Notes under the pieces: model-generated
What the model was told of the DNA's origin: nothing
Database searches by the model: none
Seen by the model: only the letters and a program-made list of their open reading frames with translations
Shown: piece after piece, positions 1 through 10,815 of the stretch
Position numbering within the stretch: the stretch's first letter is position 1
Layout: each line of letters opens with the position of its first letter
Translations under genes and position numbers: made by a program
DNA from: Stylonectria norvegica
Taxonomy: Eukaryota > Ascomycota > Sordariomycetes > Hypocreales > Nectriaceae
Reading direction: 5' to 3'
Length of the DNA stretch: 64,000 nt
NCBI GenBank assembly: GCA_014621405.1
Contig: JAANBC010000134.1
Span: forward strand, 1-64,000

Positions 1-1032
1 GGCGGCAGTGCCGATGGCCAGGCGAGCTATCTCCGGCTGATGCGCCAGGACAACAGCGTGCGAGACTGCGAGGCGGTGCGCAAGTGTCTGGTCGACGGCT
101 GGCCCGAGCACAAGCAGGCTTGGTCAATCTTCGGCCAGTCGTACGGCGGCTTCATCGCCCTCTCCTACCTGTCCATGTATCCCAAGGGGCTGCGCGAGGT
201 TTTCCTGACCGGCGGCCTGGCCCCCGTGGGGAAGACGATCGACCAAGTTTACGAGGCCACCTTTGCCAAGGTCGTCGAGCGGAACGAGGCCTACTACCGC
301 AAGTTCCCCGAGGATATTGACACCGTCCGCCTCCTCGCTCGGCACATCGAGAAGAAGGGTGGCATCGCTCTCCCCTCAGGAGGCACACTGACGGTGCCTC
401 GACTGCTCACCCTTGGCATCGCCTTTGGCGGCCACGGCGGCTTCGACACGGTCCACAGCGCGCTCCTGAGCTTAAAGATGTCTCTGGAAATGTTCGGCTT
501 CTTCACGCGCGCGTCGCTGGCGCCCCTCGAGTCGTGGACGCCCTTCGACACCAATATCATCTACGCCATCCTGCACGAAGCCATCTACTGCGACGGGCCC
601 GGGAGCGCCTCGGACTGGGCCGCCTTCCGCGTTGGCAGGTCGCAGCCGGCCTTTGCGTGGCTTGAGCCCGGCTTCTCTGTCGAGTCGACGACGGGGCCGC
701 TGTACTTCTCGGGCGAGATGATCTTCCCCATGCACTTCGAGACGTTTCCAGAGCTCAAGGCCCTGCGAGAAGTGGCGCAGCGGCTGGCACGCTTCAAGGA
801 CTGGCCGGCGCTCTACGACCAGGACCAGCTGCGGAAGAACGAGGTGCCTGTGTATGCGGCGTCGTATATCGATGACATGTACGTCGACTACGGCTTCGCC
901 AAGGACACGGCGAAACTCGTCAAGGGCACCAAGGTGTTTGAGACTAACACCATGTATCACTCTGCGCTGCGGTCTAGAACGGATGAAGTGCTGCAGAATT
1001 TGTTTGCCTTGCGAGACGACGTGATCGATTAG
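1..1032 (+). CDS. Prolyl aminopeptidase (proline iminopeptidase, S33 family), 5' truncated by window edge
   Basis: The reading frame is open from the first base and ends with TAG at 1030-1032; the true start lies left of the window. It encodes an alpha/beta-hydrolase of the peptidase S33 type that would remove N-terminal proline from peptides. The nucleophile elbow GQSYGGF is visible (Ser codon about 139-141). Near the C-terminus the segment YIDDMYVDYGF offers the likely catalytic Asp, and NTMYHSALRS the likely catalytic His. The 344 visible codons fit the C-terminal three quarters of fungal members, which are usually 430-470 aa. No intron is seen in this part. A cytosolic location is inferred because no targeting signal is visible, but the N-terminus is missing. 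Other alpha/beta-hydrolases share the elbow, so the substrate is inferred from overall family resemblance. Confidence 0.85.
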   Translation, partial: GGSADGQASYLRLMRQDNSVRDCEAVRKCLVDGWPEHKQAWSIFGQSYGGFIALSYLSMYPKGLREVFLTGGLAPVGKTIDQVYEATFAKVVERNEAYYRKFPEDIDTVRLLARHIEKKGGIALPSGGTLTVPRLLTLGIAFGGHGGFDTVHSALLSLKMSLEMFGFFTRASLAPLESWTPFDTNIIYAILHEAIYCDGPGSASDWAAFRVGRSQPAFAWLEPGFSVESTTGPLYFSGEMIFPMHFETFPELKALREVAQRLARFKDWPALYDQDQLRKNEVPVYAASYIDDMYVDYGFAKDTAKLVKGTKVFETNTMYHSALRSRTDEVLQNLFALRDDVID

Positions 1033-1242
1033 GTCACGGCTAGGGGTTTGGATTAATGGAGCTGGTCTCACGCCAGAGAACTTCAGCCGGCATGGATGGA
1101 TTGGTAAAATAGGCGCTTTGTATAGATGTAGAAAACTTGAATAATGAACAGCGCTACTGACAGCCCATTATATACCTACCTCCTGGACCTAATATCCCGA
1201 TGATGCGGGTTTCGCCATGTGCGGCTATATCGCTTGATGACT

Positions 1243-2566
1243 TTACGTGACGACCGGTCCTACGCCCAATTTGTCCGTATCCATCGGCGGTAATTCAAAT
1301 TTCCAATTCGACATCTTCAGCTCGTCATGCTTCAGGACCGTCTCCCTGAGCATCAACGTAACCACCTCAGGATTCGCGATCAAGAACTGTCTCGTCTCAT
1401 CTGGAACGCGCTTATAAAACACTTTCTGCATGAATCCCATCCGCGCAAGCACCATTTTGAGCAGCGGATCAGTGTTTGGGACGCCTGCGAAGAGCTTGGA
1501 GCACAGGTTCAGTACCGTTGGGTGCGCGGCGTCGAATCCGGCCGCCTCGAGCATGTCAATACAATGACTCCTAACGACGGCGCCAAAATCGTCCATCATG
1601 AAGCGTTCGGCGAGGACGTAGACGTCGATAGTAAGCTCATAAGCCGCGAGCCAGGTGCGCAGGTCCTCGCCCTCGAAGCCCGGGGGAGGAGTCTCCGGTT
1701 CTTGGGATAGTCTTGACCTGGCGCGTCTGCCGTGACCGTGTCCGTGAGCCATGTATCCTACGGCGTGATACCCTTCACGGCCCCAGCCGCCGCTTGAGCG
1801 TCGGAAGGAACATGTTGAACAGGTTTTCTGTTTGTTACAGCGGGGACATTCGCAGGATGGGCGATGAGTGCTGAGTCTGGTCACAAGTGCCGAGACCGAC
1901 GGGTCGTTCACCTTGGCCCTAGTCCCGCCGCGAGACTGCGAGCTTGAGGCACTCTGCAAACTCGAGGCACTTTGCGAGCTCGAGGGGCCTGCATTTGAGG
2001 ATGCAGTAAATGGGCTTTCCGCGTTTGGGCCTTCTTCTACCAACTTTCTCTTCCCCTTACCCTTCCACTCTTCTCTTCCCTTCTCGGATTCGGATTCTGT
2101 ATGGCTGTCAGGTTGACTCGACTCGTATGGGTCAGGGGCGAGCTACTTACCGAGTTCAGCAGCAGACTTAATCGGAGTGAAGCTTCCATTGTAAAGAAAG
2201 GCAACGAGGAAGTGGAAGATGGCGGGATCTTCTTCAGGCAGGTCGATAGCCTGCTCAGTAGCCTCCTTAAATCCGCCACAGAGCGCCCTTCGAAACCATA
2301 CGGCCTTGGTCAGGATATCCTTGTGTACCTGGAAGGTGTTAGTTTGAGTCACACCAGCTCTTCGCCCGGCAACTGAAGTTTGGCCTTACATAGAAGGTCT
2401 GCATGTTTTCCGGCTGCCCAACTCGAACTGGTATTGGCGGAGAACAGTGGCGCCCATCAACGGTGCTCAGCAAGACATCGTTCTGAGTAATGAGTGGCTC
2501 CACTCGTCTTTCCTCCGCATAGTCTGTGTCGAGCATAACGACGTCGGAAGGGCGCGGTAGGTCCAT
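1243..2566 (-). CDS. BTB/POZ domain protein with a cysteine cluster
   Basis: Three exons on the minus strand: 2566-2390, 2328-2151 and 2096-1243, giving 402 aa. Phases match exactly. The first intron (2389-2329) has donor GTAAGG and branch CTAAC, and joins ...QTFY to VHKDIL, which rebuilds the core of the BTB fold (residues about 20-115). The second intron (2150-2097) joins ...AAELG to a Lys/Glu-rich linker. Exon 3 holds a Ser/Gln-rich stretch, a Cys cluster (CECPRCNKQKTCSTCSF), a Gly/His/Arg segment, and a C-terminal helical part containing DVYVLAERFMMDDFGA, typical of fungal BTB proteins. BTB domains mediate dimerisation and often recruit cullin-3, but no such partner can be read here. The start at 2566 has a good context (ACCATGG). 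Function is unknown beyond the fold. Confidence 0.8.
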
Positions 2567-3398
2567 GGTACGGCTCGGCTAATTCTGTAAGACTGGGGTG
2601 TTGGCAAACTCGAAGGGAATGGGAACTAGAAACTGGTTATATTGCCCGGCACTGTACGTGTTGCTCATGGTGGTGTTGATGGCTGGCGTCCGCAAATGAG
2701 AAAAAGGTTTCGATGTACTTAAGAAGAAGAAGAAGCAATAAACTTGAAGACTGACAGCCAGAGTAGGTTGCCGTGACAAAGGCAGCGCACGCAAGGCTGC
2801 TACCGTCTCGGACGCCATTCGACCAAAAGGGCAATCCCTTACATGGTAAACACCTTGACCATCCAATGGCAAGCTACCTCACCTTGAATGTCTGCCGTTG
2901 GAACCTCTCAAGTTTGGCGTGGACGCCTTCATGCGACGGCACCGGGGAGCTGCTGGCTGCCAGGCTTGTGTACCTCGCCGAGTCCAAAGTTTGGGCTGCC
3001 GCCATCGAACTGACTGTGCACCTATAAGATGAGCCAACTGTTGGATGAGCTGATGTATGGAGACCGAAAGATGGAGGCCGTAAATGTGATGTATCGAGGT
3101 AACTAAAACGGATGTCCATAGCCCGGTAGCCCGCAGTAGGTCTCTAAGATGCACATTTGCCTAGCCCCTATTTTTTTGTGCAACGACGAAACTTCGCCAA
3201 GAAGGCAAGTTTGGAGCACGAGGCTTGTTAACTGTATTTGTGGCATATGTGATGACTTGCTCCGGCTCCCAGCTGTGGCTCGAGGTTGCATGTGTTGCAC
3301 TCGATACAGCGCTGTCTCTCACTGATAGTGTTGTCCTCGTAACAGCTGACTGTCTCTTCCATTGTAGACATCTAACGTCGGTATACGTCGCCGCCATG
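2567..3398. other. Gene-free stretch between BTB gene start and helicase 3' end
   Basis: About 830 bp that should hold the promoter of the BTB gene and the 3' flank of the helicase gene, both transcribed leftward. Short ORFs occur in several frames but none has a family signature or supportable splice structure. A possible 5' UTR acceptor (TTACAG) lies just upstream of the BTB start. Confidence 0.5.
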
Positions 3399-6300
3399 CT
3401 ACTCTAAATCAAGGTTTGCTTGCATCTCGATACCTGCCGGACTGTCAGCTGATATGATAACCACAAGGCGAAGCAGATCGACGCACGCCAGAGCCTGTTT
3501 GCAGCATCCGAGATGACCTTGGCTTTCACGAGCAGCTTCTCCTCATACTTCTCGCTTTCTTTACCCTTGAGGCGAATCTTGTTTGGTTGTGCCTGCTTGA
3601 GTCAGCGCCGATGAGCTAGATATGTATGATTGCATGGCAGAGGAAGCCAGACCTGCATGAGAACGGGTAGTAATTCCGTGGGGTCGGCGTTTGCGATGGT
3701 GGCAATGGTCCGGAACCCACTCTCCCAAAACACGCGACTGCTAGGGGCGTAAGTAAAGCTCAGTTGATGCTTCAAGATCGTTTCTCACGCTGTCCGACTC
3801 TTGATAAAGGGAACTTTGGCCAGTGCTAATAGATCAGCCCTCGCGCCAGCGACTAGTCGGTCCGAGAAATGGTCCAGGGCAGCTGCCATGACACTGGTAT
3901 TACATTAGCATGGCACGTTGCTTGGAATCGATCAACTACTCACCCCCAGCCCATTGTTTGGCAGAACTTGATCATTCCGGCAGCAAAACCTTGACATGTT
4001 TGCGACAGATTTTGCACCGTACCTCGAGGCATATCGTACTTTCGAGCGACCACATGTATTGGCACTTCATTACAGAGATCGCGTAGTTGGAGTGCGAGGT
4101 AGAAGCGGCGGTGGACACGAGCCTGCTCCTTTTCTTCTTGTGTAGTCTCCCTGAAGGTGGCTCCTTGTGCGCTATCTCAGGTTAGCAACGGGTCTTTAAC
4201 GTGTAGTAATGCTTGACTGACAGTTTGAGGATGGTTGTGGGCTTGATCCCAAGAAGGCTCAACACGCGGAGGCCGCTCTCATCGAGACCCTCCATCTCGT
4301 TTCGGAACACTTGCCAATTGACAACGAGACCAAACTCTTGAACAGGGGTAAACGTGTAGAGTATATGCATCTCGCCGTCCATGACAAACGCCCGAAGCGC
4401 GCGGCTGAGCTCCTTGTGAACAAATACCCCGTCGTCAGGATCAATGGCTGATGACACGATGGCGTTTCCCAGTTGCGTAGCGTTGAAATTGGAGAATACA
4501 TCACGGGTGATGAACCCCATAGCTTCAATCTCCTCTAGGCTCGACTTGATGCTGTCGTCGACGAACTTCGCGTCATGAGTATAGCTCAAGAGCGACTTAG
4601 AAAAGTAGTCATGGATTGATGCATAGCTCAGGGCTAGACGAATTGATATGACCTCCAGTAAGGCTCTGCGAATTGTTAGTCAATGATTGGGCAACCTTCG
4701 GGCGAACCTACCGTTGTATACGTCTATTTTCAGTGCTCAGACAACTCTTCACTTCTGGCAGCTCGGCGTGCATGAGCTCCACAACCTGTTCAATGTCATT
4801 CTCACGACAGCAAAGGTACGTCTCCCCCACAGGAGCCTTGCCCTGTCTCCCTGCACGTCCTCGCATTTGTCTCAACATTGATGGGCCTACGAGTTCACGA
4901 CCCATCCGACAATTATGCAGGATGACCCTGCGTGCTGGCCTGCAGTTGGGAGGTGAGCTAACGAATTGGTTCCAGGAAGAGGGAAGAACTGACAGGTTTA
5001 TTCCGGCCGCCAGACTGCAGGTGGCGACGCATACAAGAAGGGTTCCGGCATCGTACGCAGCTGCAATAAGGTCTCTCTCCTCAGTGGTTAAACCAGCCTA
5101 GTTCGTCAGAGAGGCCAGTGGTCCATGTAGCCAAGTGTGTACTCACATCTTACCCACGATTAGTGACTGTCGTTCGTTGATCGGAAGCCCGTGGATGGAG
5201 TGGGACTTACGATGGAAAGCCACACCATAAAGAACGGTCTCTTCCAATACAGGATCTATCCCTGTACTGAGACTTCGAAGCTCACATAGCAAGTCGGTTC
5301 GTTTATCGGCGAGAGAGATGTCCTGCTCATGTGGCGGGGGCATCATCCGACTGATCCAGCGAGCATCGGACTCACATGCGTTGCGACTACCGGCGAAAAC
5401 GAGGGCACCGTAGCCCGAAGATGCTGTTTCGTGCGCTAGTGTTACTACGGCATTGAGGACTGGATCATGGAGTTCCTTGTGAATAGATGCTTCGACCCTT
5501 CGGGTGGGTTTTGCTCCTCCTTGAGTTGAACCCTGCGTCTTCAGCTGGGCGGCGGTTTTAATCAAACTACTGGTGGATCCAGCAGGATAAATGTTGCCAT
5601 CGTAGACTAGATGCTCCTCAATTGGAACTGGCCTGTATCGAGTTTCGTAGGAATGCCCGCCGAGCCACTCTGCCATCAAGTTCATGTTCTACAGCCTGTA
5701 AGAAGGTGACGACCAACAGGACTCTTGGAACCTACTGGAAGTGTTGCACTCATGCCTATAATCTGAACAGGCTGTTCTAAGCTAAGTAGCTTGGTGGCCA
5801 TTAGCTCAAGAAGGTAGCCGCGGTGGTCATCGTCGATCATATGTAATTCATCTAGTACCACAGCTCTCAGCTGTGGGATAGAGCAGTCGTCGATAGCTGT
5901 GTTGACCAGGGCGTTTGCCTAATGCCACACATATCAGTCGGAACCTATGAAACGATGATATGGTCTCCTACCTTTTCTAAGGTACAGACACCAACGTCAA
6001 AGTCTGCCCATGTTGCTCTGACCTTTCCACCACCAAAGAAACCGACAACACGGACTGTGCCTTCGTCTGCTCGCCGACGCCACATTCGCTTGTCATCGTC
6101 GACTTCTGAGAGTTTCGCATCACGTAGACCTTGCACCACGTTTCTGAGCCACCGCACCTTTTCCTGAACCAATGCAACATATGGGAGAACAAGGAGAGCC
6201 TTGGCACCCCTATCGCCAAGTATCCTCTTCAGCATCAGGACTGCCCTTGGTTAGTCCAGAGTTGCACGATGACCGTCCTCAACCACTCACGATCAGCTAC

Positions 6301-6777
6301 TAGGGACTTGCCGCCGCCTGTTGGCGCACAGTATACTAGGTTTTTCTCCCCCGTAAGCAGTCCAGGCCCCTTGAGGCAGGATTTCTGCCATGGATAGATC
6401 TGTTTAATGCCAAGTGTTGCGAAGTTGTGCACCAATTGCTGTGGGAGCCCGTATGTTGGGTGGGCTAGATCCAACTCAGGATCTTGGGAAGCCGAAGGAG
6501 TGGCAGCGATGCCTCTTCGTTGGGAATACTCGGAAACGCCATGGGGAAGGTCAAGATTCACGATGTGACTGGGAATTAGGCGAGGGGGAGCGCTGGGTAA
6601 ACTGATAGCTCGCTGGAACTGCACGGCACTTGCAAAGCCTGTAGCGTGGGAACTGGGCTCTGTGTCGTTGGACCAGCTCCGCTTCTGTCCGGCAACTGGG
6701 TTAGGAGCGAATTTCGTTTGTTGATCATGGACGGCTTCTACACTTGTTGTGTGAAAAAGCCCCCGCATGCTCCTCAT
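3399..6777 (-). CDS. HELQ/Pol-theta-type superfamily 2 DNA repair helicase (helicase only)
   Basis: Thirteen exons on the minus strand: 6777-6291, 6240-5972, 5918-5736, 5688-5211, 5148-5147, 5097-4994, 4939-4712, 4665-4222, 4171-3944, 3893-3789, 3737-3653, 3592-3487, 3433-3399; 2754 nt, 917 aa. Every junction keeps phase. Motifs in order: Q-like YPWQ (about 128), Walker A APTGGGKS (151-158), motif II DELH (about 275), motif III GMSATLP (about 308), FHHAGL (471-476), motif VI QMRGRAGRQG (532-541), then the winged-helix and helical C-terminal domains (DMPRGTVQNLSQTCQGF, GVMAAALDHFSDRL). This is the HELQ/Mus308 helicase family, which acts at stalled forks and in end joining. No polymerase domain follows: the protein ends ...IEMQANLDLE. 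Exon 5 is only 2 nt. The N-terminal 100 residues are low complexity, so the start at 6777 is less certain. Confidence 0.88.
5098..5210 (-). other. Two introns flanking a 2-nt microexon in the HELQ-type gene
   Basis: Upstream intron 5210-5149 (62 nt): donor GTAAGT, branch-like CACTAAT about 14 nt before acceptor AAG. Microexon: AT at 5148-5147. Downstream intron 5146-5098 (49 nt): donor GTGAGT, branch-like CTGAC just before acceptor TAG. Exon 4 ends in C and the next main exon starts in phase 0, so exactly two bases (mod 3) are missing without the microexon. With it the split codon is CAT, the second His of FHHAGL. Confidence 0.65.
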
Positions 6778-7055
6778 TTCGGGTAGCGAGCAAAGAAAGA
6801 GGCATAGAAAAATGTATCATTTGAGGCAAGCGTGTTATCAGAGCAAAGGGAGCAGAAGGGCAGGAGATCGTGAAATGGCTAGTTTGTTGCCGAGCAATTG
6901 TGGAAATGTTGGGTGTTGACTGTTGAGCGGTGACAGTGTCTACGAACAAAGCGTGTCCCAAGCGTGACCGACCGTGTGGGTGAGAGAGCGGTCGACACGC
7001 GATGTCACGTGCTTAGCCTGGGTGACTGGGTCCGCGGGTGCGGTAGCAGCTAGGA

Positions 7056-7079
7056 AAGTTCTGGGAGAAGTTCTGGGAG
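7056..7079. repeat. 12-bp direct repeat, two copies
   Basis: AAGTTCTGGGAG occurs twice head to tail about 280-300 bp upstream of the helicase start codon. Confidence 0.8.
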
Positions 7080-7163
7080 AGCCACTTAAACGCGGGGCGT
7101 TCCTGACACCACACGACAGGCTGCAGCCCAAGCAACCGATTTGCAGGGCTTTGGGAACGGCCT

Positions 7164-7207
7164 AGGATTGGTCCAGGATTGGTCCAGGATTGGTCTAGGA
7201 ATGGTCT
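7164..7207. repeat. 11-bp tandem repeat carrying CCAAT boxes
   Basis: Four head-to-tail copies of AGGATTGGTCC, the last two diverged. The first three copies contain ATTGG, which is CCAAT on the minus strand, at 11-bp spacing, close to one helical turn. They lie about 390-430 bp upstream of the helicase start in the orientation of that gene. Confidence 0.75.
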
Positions 7208-9310
7208 GGGAGCGGTGCCCCGCGGGCAGATTCGGCGCCGTGATTGGCCAGCACGGCGAGGGTCCCCTGCACGGTTCTCCCCGACAGCGACACCTCACCC
7301 ACGCAACCACGGCACCGCCTTGTACAATACAGGCAACAGGGCACACCTTCAGGGCTCACCCAAGGGCACACCCACAGGCTACAGCTGGCTGGCAAGCCGG
7401 ATGCATGGATCCTTGAGGTACCTATTCCTAGGTACAGGATGGATAATAGACCCGACCCCACTGATTCCTGGTTGAGACTGCGTCCACCATGGATGTCGAC
7501 GTCGCGACGACCCCTTGAGCCTGGCCAAACACAGCTCGTCTTTCGCCACCGCACGACGGACGCATCCAATTTGAGCGACGCAGCGACGCCGTCTGCGATG
7601 CAGTAAAAGCTGGCTGTGTTGTCGGTGACGATGCCCTTAGCCTCATGTGCTTTTCCAACGCCCGCCGGCCGGCGATGCAAATGCTGTTCCGGCGCATCTA
7701 GATTCTGGGCTGGGCTGTCCAGGCGGTCGGTCCCCAGTTCTACGTTGGCGCAGGCCCGGGAGCCCCACGACCTCGGGAGTACCGTCCTGCTGGAGTCTTG
7801 ATCCGACGACGTCTGCGACCACAACATGGACGATGGGATAAGATGCATGACAGCCAAAGCACTTCTTTGCTACCCTTTGCAATTCCAGCGCTCCCGTCCT
7901 TGTGCCTTTGGTGTGAACTAATTATATTCACACCCAAATCATATTCCTGGGTCCCTAAGGTTCGCTGACGGCCCGACCGCTTCGGCTGGTCGCCCGCGGT
8001 GTTGGCCGTCGAGTCACATAATTAGTACCTACATACGAATACGTTGATCCAGCACATGTGCGAATATGCCTTATATCTGCGACGCGCCTCCCGAGCCTGC
8101 ATTGTGCGAGGCGTCCAAGACTGAAGAGCCTCAAAACACGCTCCTCGACGACGACGCCGATGCTGCTTTACTGATGGCCTTCCGAATGGTCCCCCGGATG
8201 TTCACGCGGATGACCCTGGAAATTTGATGGCATGTAGTAAGACGACGGGCCCATCGCCGCGTCGATGACGGTCGAATGGCAGATTGCGCCAGAGGGAGTT
8301 GAGACATTGCCTGGCGGGACGTCGTGCTAATAAATAATGGCCGTGGGAAGTAATTGGCAGGGGGGGCTTAAGCCCAGTTGCATGCCTCCCAAGCGGTCTG
8401 AGAAAAAGGCAGCAAACCAAGATAGCTGGCACAGCTTCTCATGTATTATCACTCATATTATATACGTGAAGCTACTTGGTTTACTCCACCGCCCTAACCG
8501 TATGTGCGGAATACTTTTCGTACCACTAGCCTCTCACCCTCCACCCCAAAGTTGGTGTGGAGTCCCGCCCTAGCCTCCTTGGTCTTCTAACGCCTTCCTA
8601 ATCGTTAGCCCTATTACAGACCCCGGCAACCTCCTCCAGCTGGCCGTCTGCCCTTTTGAAGCATCAATCGCCACGCATCCCATTGCGCCCGGCGAAATTG
8701 GAAATTGGCGAATACCCAAGAGATGAATGACTGCCAAGATGAGGGCTGGAGAGCTCCCCACGATTGGGTAAATAACATCTGGAATTCCTGAGAAGGAGCC
8801 AATGCGCTCGTTTGCTTGTTTGTAGGCTGGGTGTTCTCCAGCTGCTCTCCAATCACATGGATAAATCCTAAGCATTGGATGCAGATACCAAGTCATGTGC
8901 GAAGTAGGGGCAGCTTCCCTCATCGACAACAAGACTGCATATCACCAGAATGCTTTCTACATATGCAACAATTCGGAACTGGCTCTTCGTTGTCACCTGT
9001 GAGCGTGACGCTCTGCGATGCGGGCCCTTTTTTTGGTGATGAGATGATCTGCGCCCATGGTTTGAGACCGGTGCATGGGTGCTCGTCATTACCCGCGCCT
9101 GATATCAGAGCAACGTGCAGGCAAGCGCGGAATTACTCGTAAAGGGAGATGGAATCGATGCTGTGCATGGCAGGTGTTATCATTACCACTTTCCAGCGAT
9201 ATCGCTAGGTTCTGGGAAAACAAAGGAGCAAAAGAACCCTGGCTCCTTGTTGCCGTGAAGTGGACAATAGTGGCCGGCACGGGGAACGACATGTCACGAT
9301 TGTCTCTCGA

Positions 9311-9350
9311 CCGTGCAAGGACGTGCAAGGACGTGCAAGGATGTGTGAGG
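9311..9350. repeat. 10-bp tandem repeat
   Basis: Three near-identical copies of (A/C)CGTGCAAGG followed by one diverged copy. The period is close to one helical turn. Confidence 0.75.
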
Positions 9351-10539
9351 TGAGATGGTGACGGGAAATGCGGATGAGTTGGCGCCCCCCGTTCTTCGGC
9401 TCTGAGCCTCTGACAGGCCTCTCCGGCCGTTCGGCGAACTCGTGGTCTGCTCGGTCACCCTCGGCAGACGTTGATTACGGTACGCACGCGGTCTACTTGT
9501 TGATGACAACAGTAATTTTCCGTCTTGTTCACATCGCAAATTGATAGACAGTGAAAGGCACCTCATGGTTGGGAGGTCGGTCGTTATCCTTTATTGGGTC
9601 GCGGTAGATGGCGCATCGCCAGAAGGCGTGGAGGAGCAAAGCAACATTGGATAAGAGCATGGGAGCCATGCCGACCAGGCCGGGTGTTAGCATGGCATGG
9701 CGAACGTGGCATGGCGAAGCGACTTTGTTAAGATGGATCCATGGATGGATCGTAATGGTGATGCATATCGCGGCGCAAAACAGCGGCGCCGGGATCCTCA
9801 GAATATACGTACGGGGTTATGCAGCAAATCGGCAGGTAGGAGATGGAGAGAGCCTCGTCTCTAACGACGCGTTTGTTGGACGGGTACGCAGCAAGATGGG
9901 TTCATAGGTCAGGTAAGCAGTCAACAGTCTTTAAAGGCGTGCCTGAAGCGGGGAGGACCGCTCGTCAGTGTTGATGTTGGCTGGCTGGGTGAGGCTGGAG
10001 AGACACCGGAGAGTCTGGAGATGACGACTGGCGGAAGACTGCAAACTGGAGACTGACAACTGGTGACCGCCCGGGAAGAGACTGGAGAGATACGGGAGAG
10101 AGAGAGACGGACATGGACGTGGACGCGCCTCAGAGTTGGGTTGAGATCCGTCGGCTCGTCAATGGTCAGTGGTGCAAGACGCAGATGGGCCCGCGTGGAG
10201 ACTGAGAGACTGCGAGACTGGCGAGACTGAGAAAGACGGAGGGTAGCACTGGCGACGACCGGGGTCATCAAAGTACATGCAAGTCCTCCCAGAACTCGTC
10301 GAGGGCGTGTTTAGGCGTGGTTTGGTGTGGCCTGGGCGTGGTGGTGTTGGTGGTTTAACCTTCAAAATCGTGGCGCTCTGCCGGAGGATACTTGCCAGGT
10401 ACCCAGGGTCCTAATGGCGCCCCCGTGCCATGGTAGTAGCACTGGTAGTACCACTTAGTAGTGTGCATGTAGTCGACCAGGCCAGGGCCGCCGCCTCGTC
10501 GGGGGGTGTCAGTGTGCCAGCCCAGGACGTTTCTTCTTC

Positions 10540-10670
10540 TCCCGGCGCCTGAGATTCATACACTCTTCCTCTTTCACCTCTGGACTTTGAACCTTCAACC
10601 TCGCTCCCACTCACTCCCATCTTCGCAGGGCAGATTTCTCCCTTCTTTCTACTCCCCTATACCAACGGTC
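10540..10670 (+). promoter_or_regulatory. CT-rich promoter/leader tract upstream of SNT2
   Basis: Pyrimidine-rich segments (for example CTCCCTTCTTTCTACTCCCC) precede the SNT2 start by 150-270 bp. CT-rich blocks just upstream of transcription starts are common in filamentous fungi. The transcription start itself cannot be read. Confidence 0.4.
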
Positions 10671-10815
10671 AACGCGCTTTCTGGCCTAGGCTCGCCCTCG
10701 GCGGGGATATTCCAAGTCCGTACTGACACACGCCTCCGCCAAATCACCTCCTCCGGGCATGCCTCGTTACGTGATCCGCCTCATCTCATTGCTGCGCAAG
10801 TGAAATCTTGGTGTC

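Larger units (their letters stand above)
6778..10815. other. Four-kilobase stretch without a supportable gene
   Basis: This lies between the divergent helicase and SNT2 genes. Many short ORFs cross it on both strands, but none shows a recognisable domain, good intron structure or a plausible start context. It contains several short tandem repeats (7056-7079, 7164-7207, 9311-9350), a purine-rich block of GAGACTG-like repeats (about 9990-10245), and CT-rich DNA towards the SNT2 start. It could hold long promoters or noncoding transcripts; nothing in the sequence settles this. Confidence 0.5.

Noticed and set aside
5098..5210. A single 113-nt intron from 5210 to 5098
   Set aside because: It leaves one unpaired base, shifts the frame and stops soon after; longer microexons bounded by other AG and GT sites in the interval either break phase or contain a stop.
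7195..7857. 220-codon minus ORF in the gene-free block
   Set aside because: Irregular composition, overlaps the tandem CCAAT repeat, no domain, no supporting promoter or splice signals.
8570..8932. 120-codon minus ORF
   Set aside because: Some protein-like segments, but no family signature, and neighbouring frames give equally long ORFs; not enough to call.
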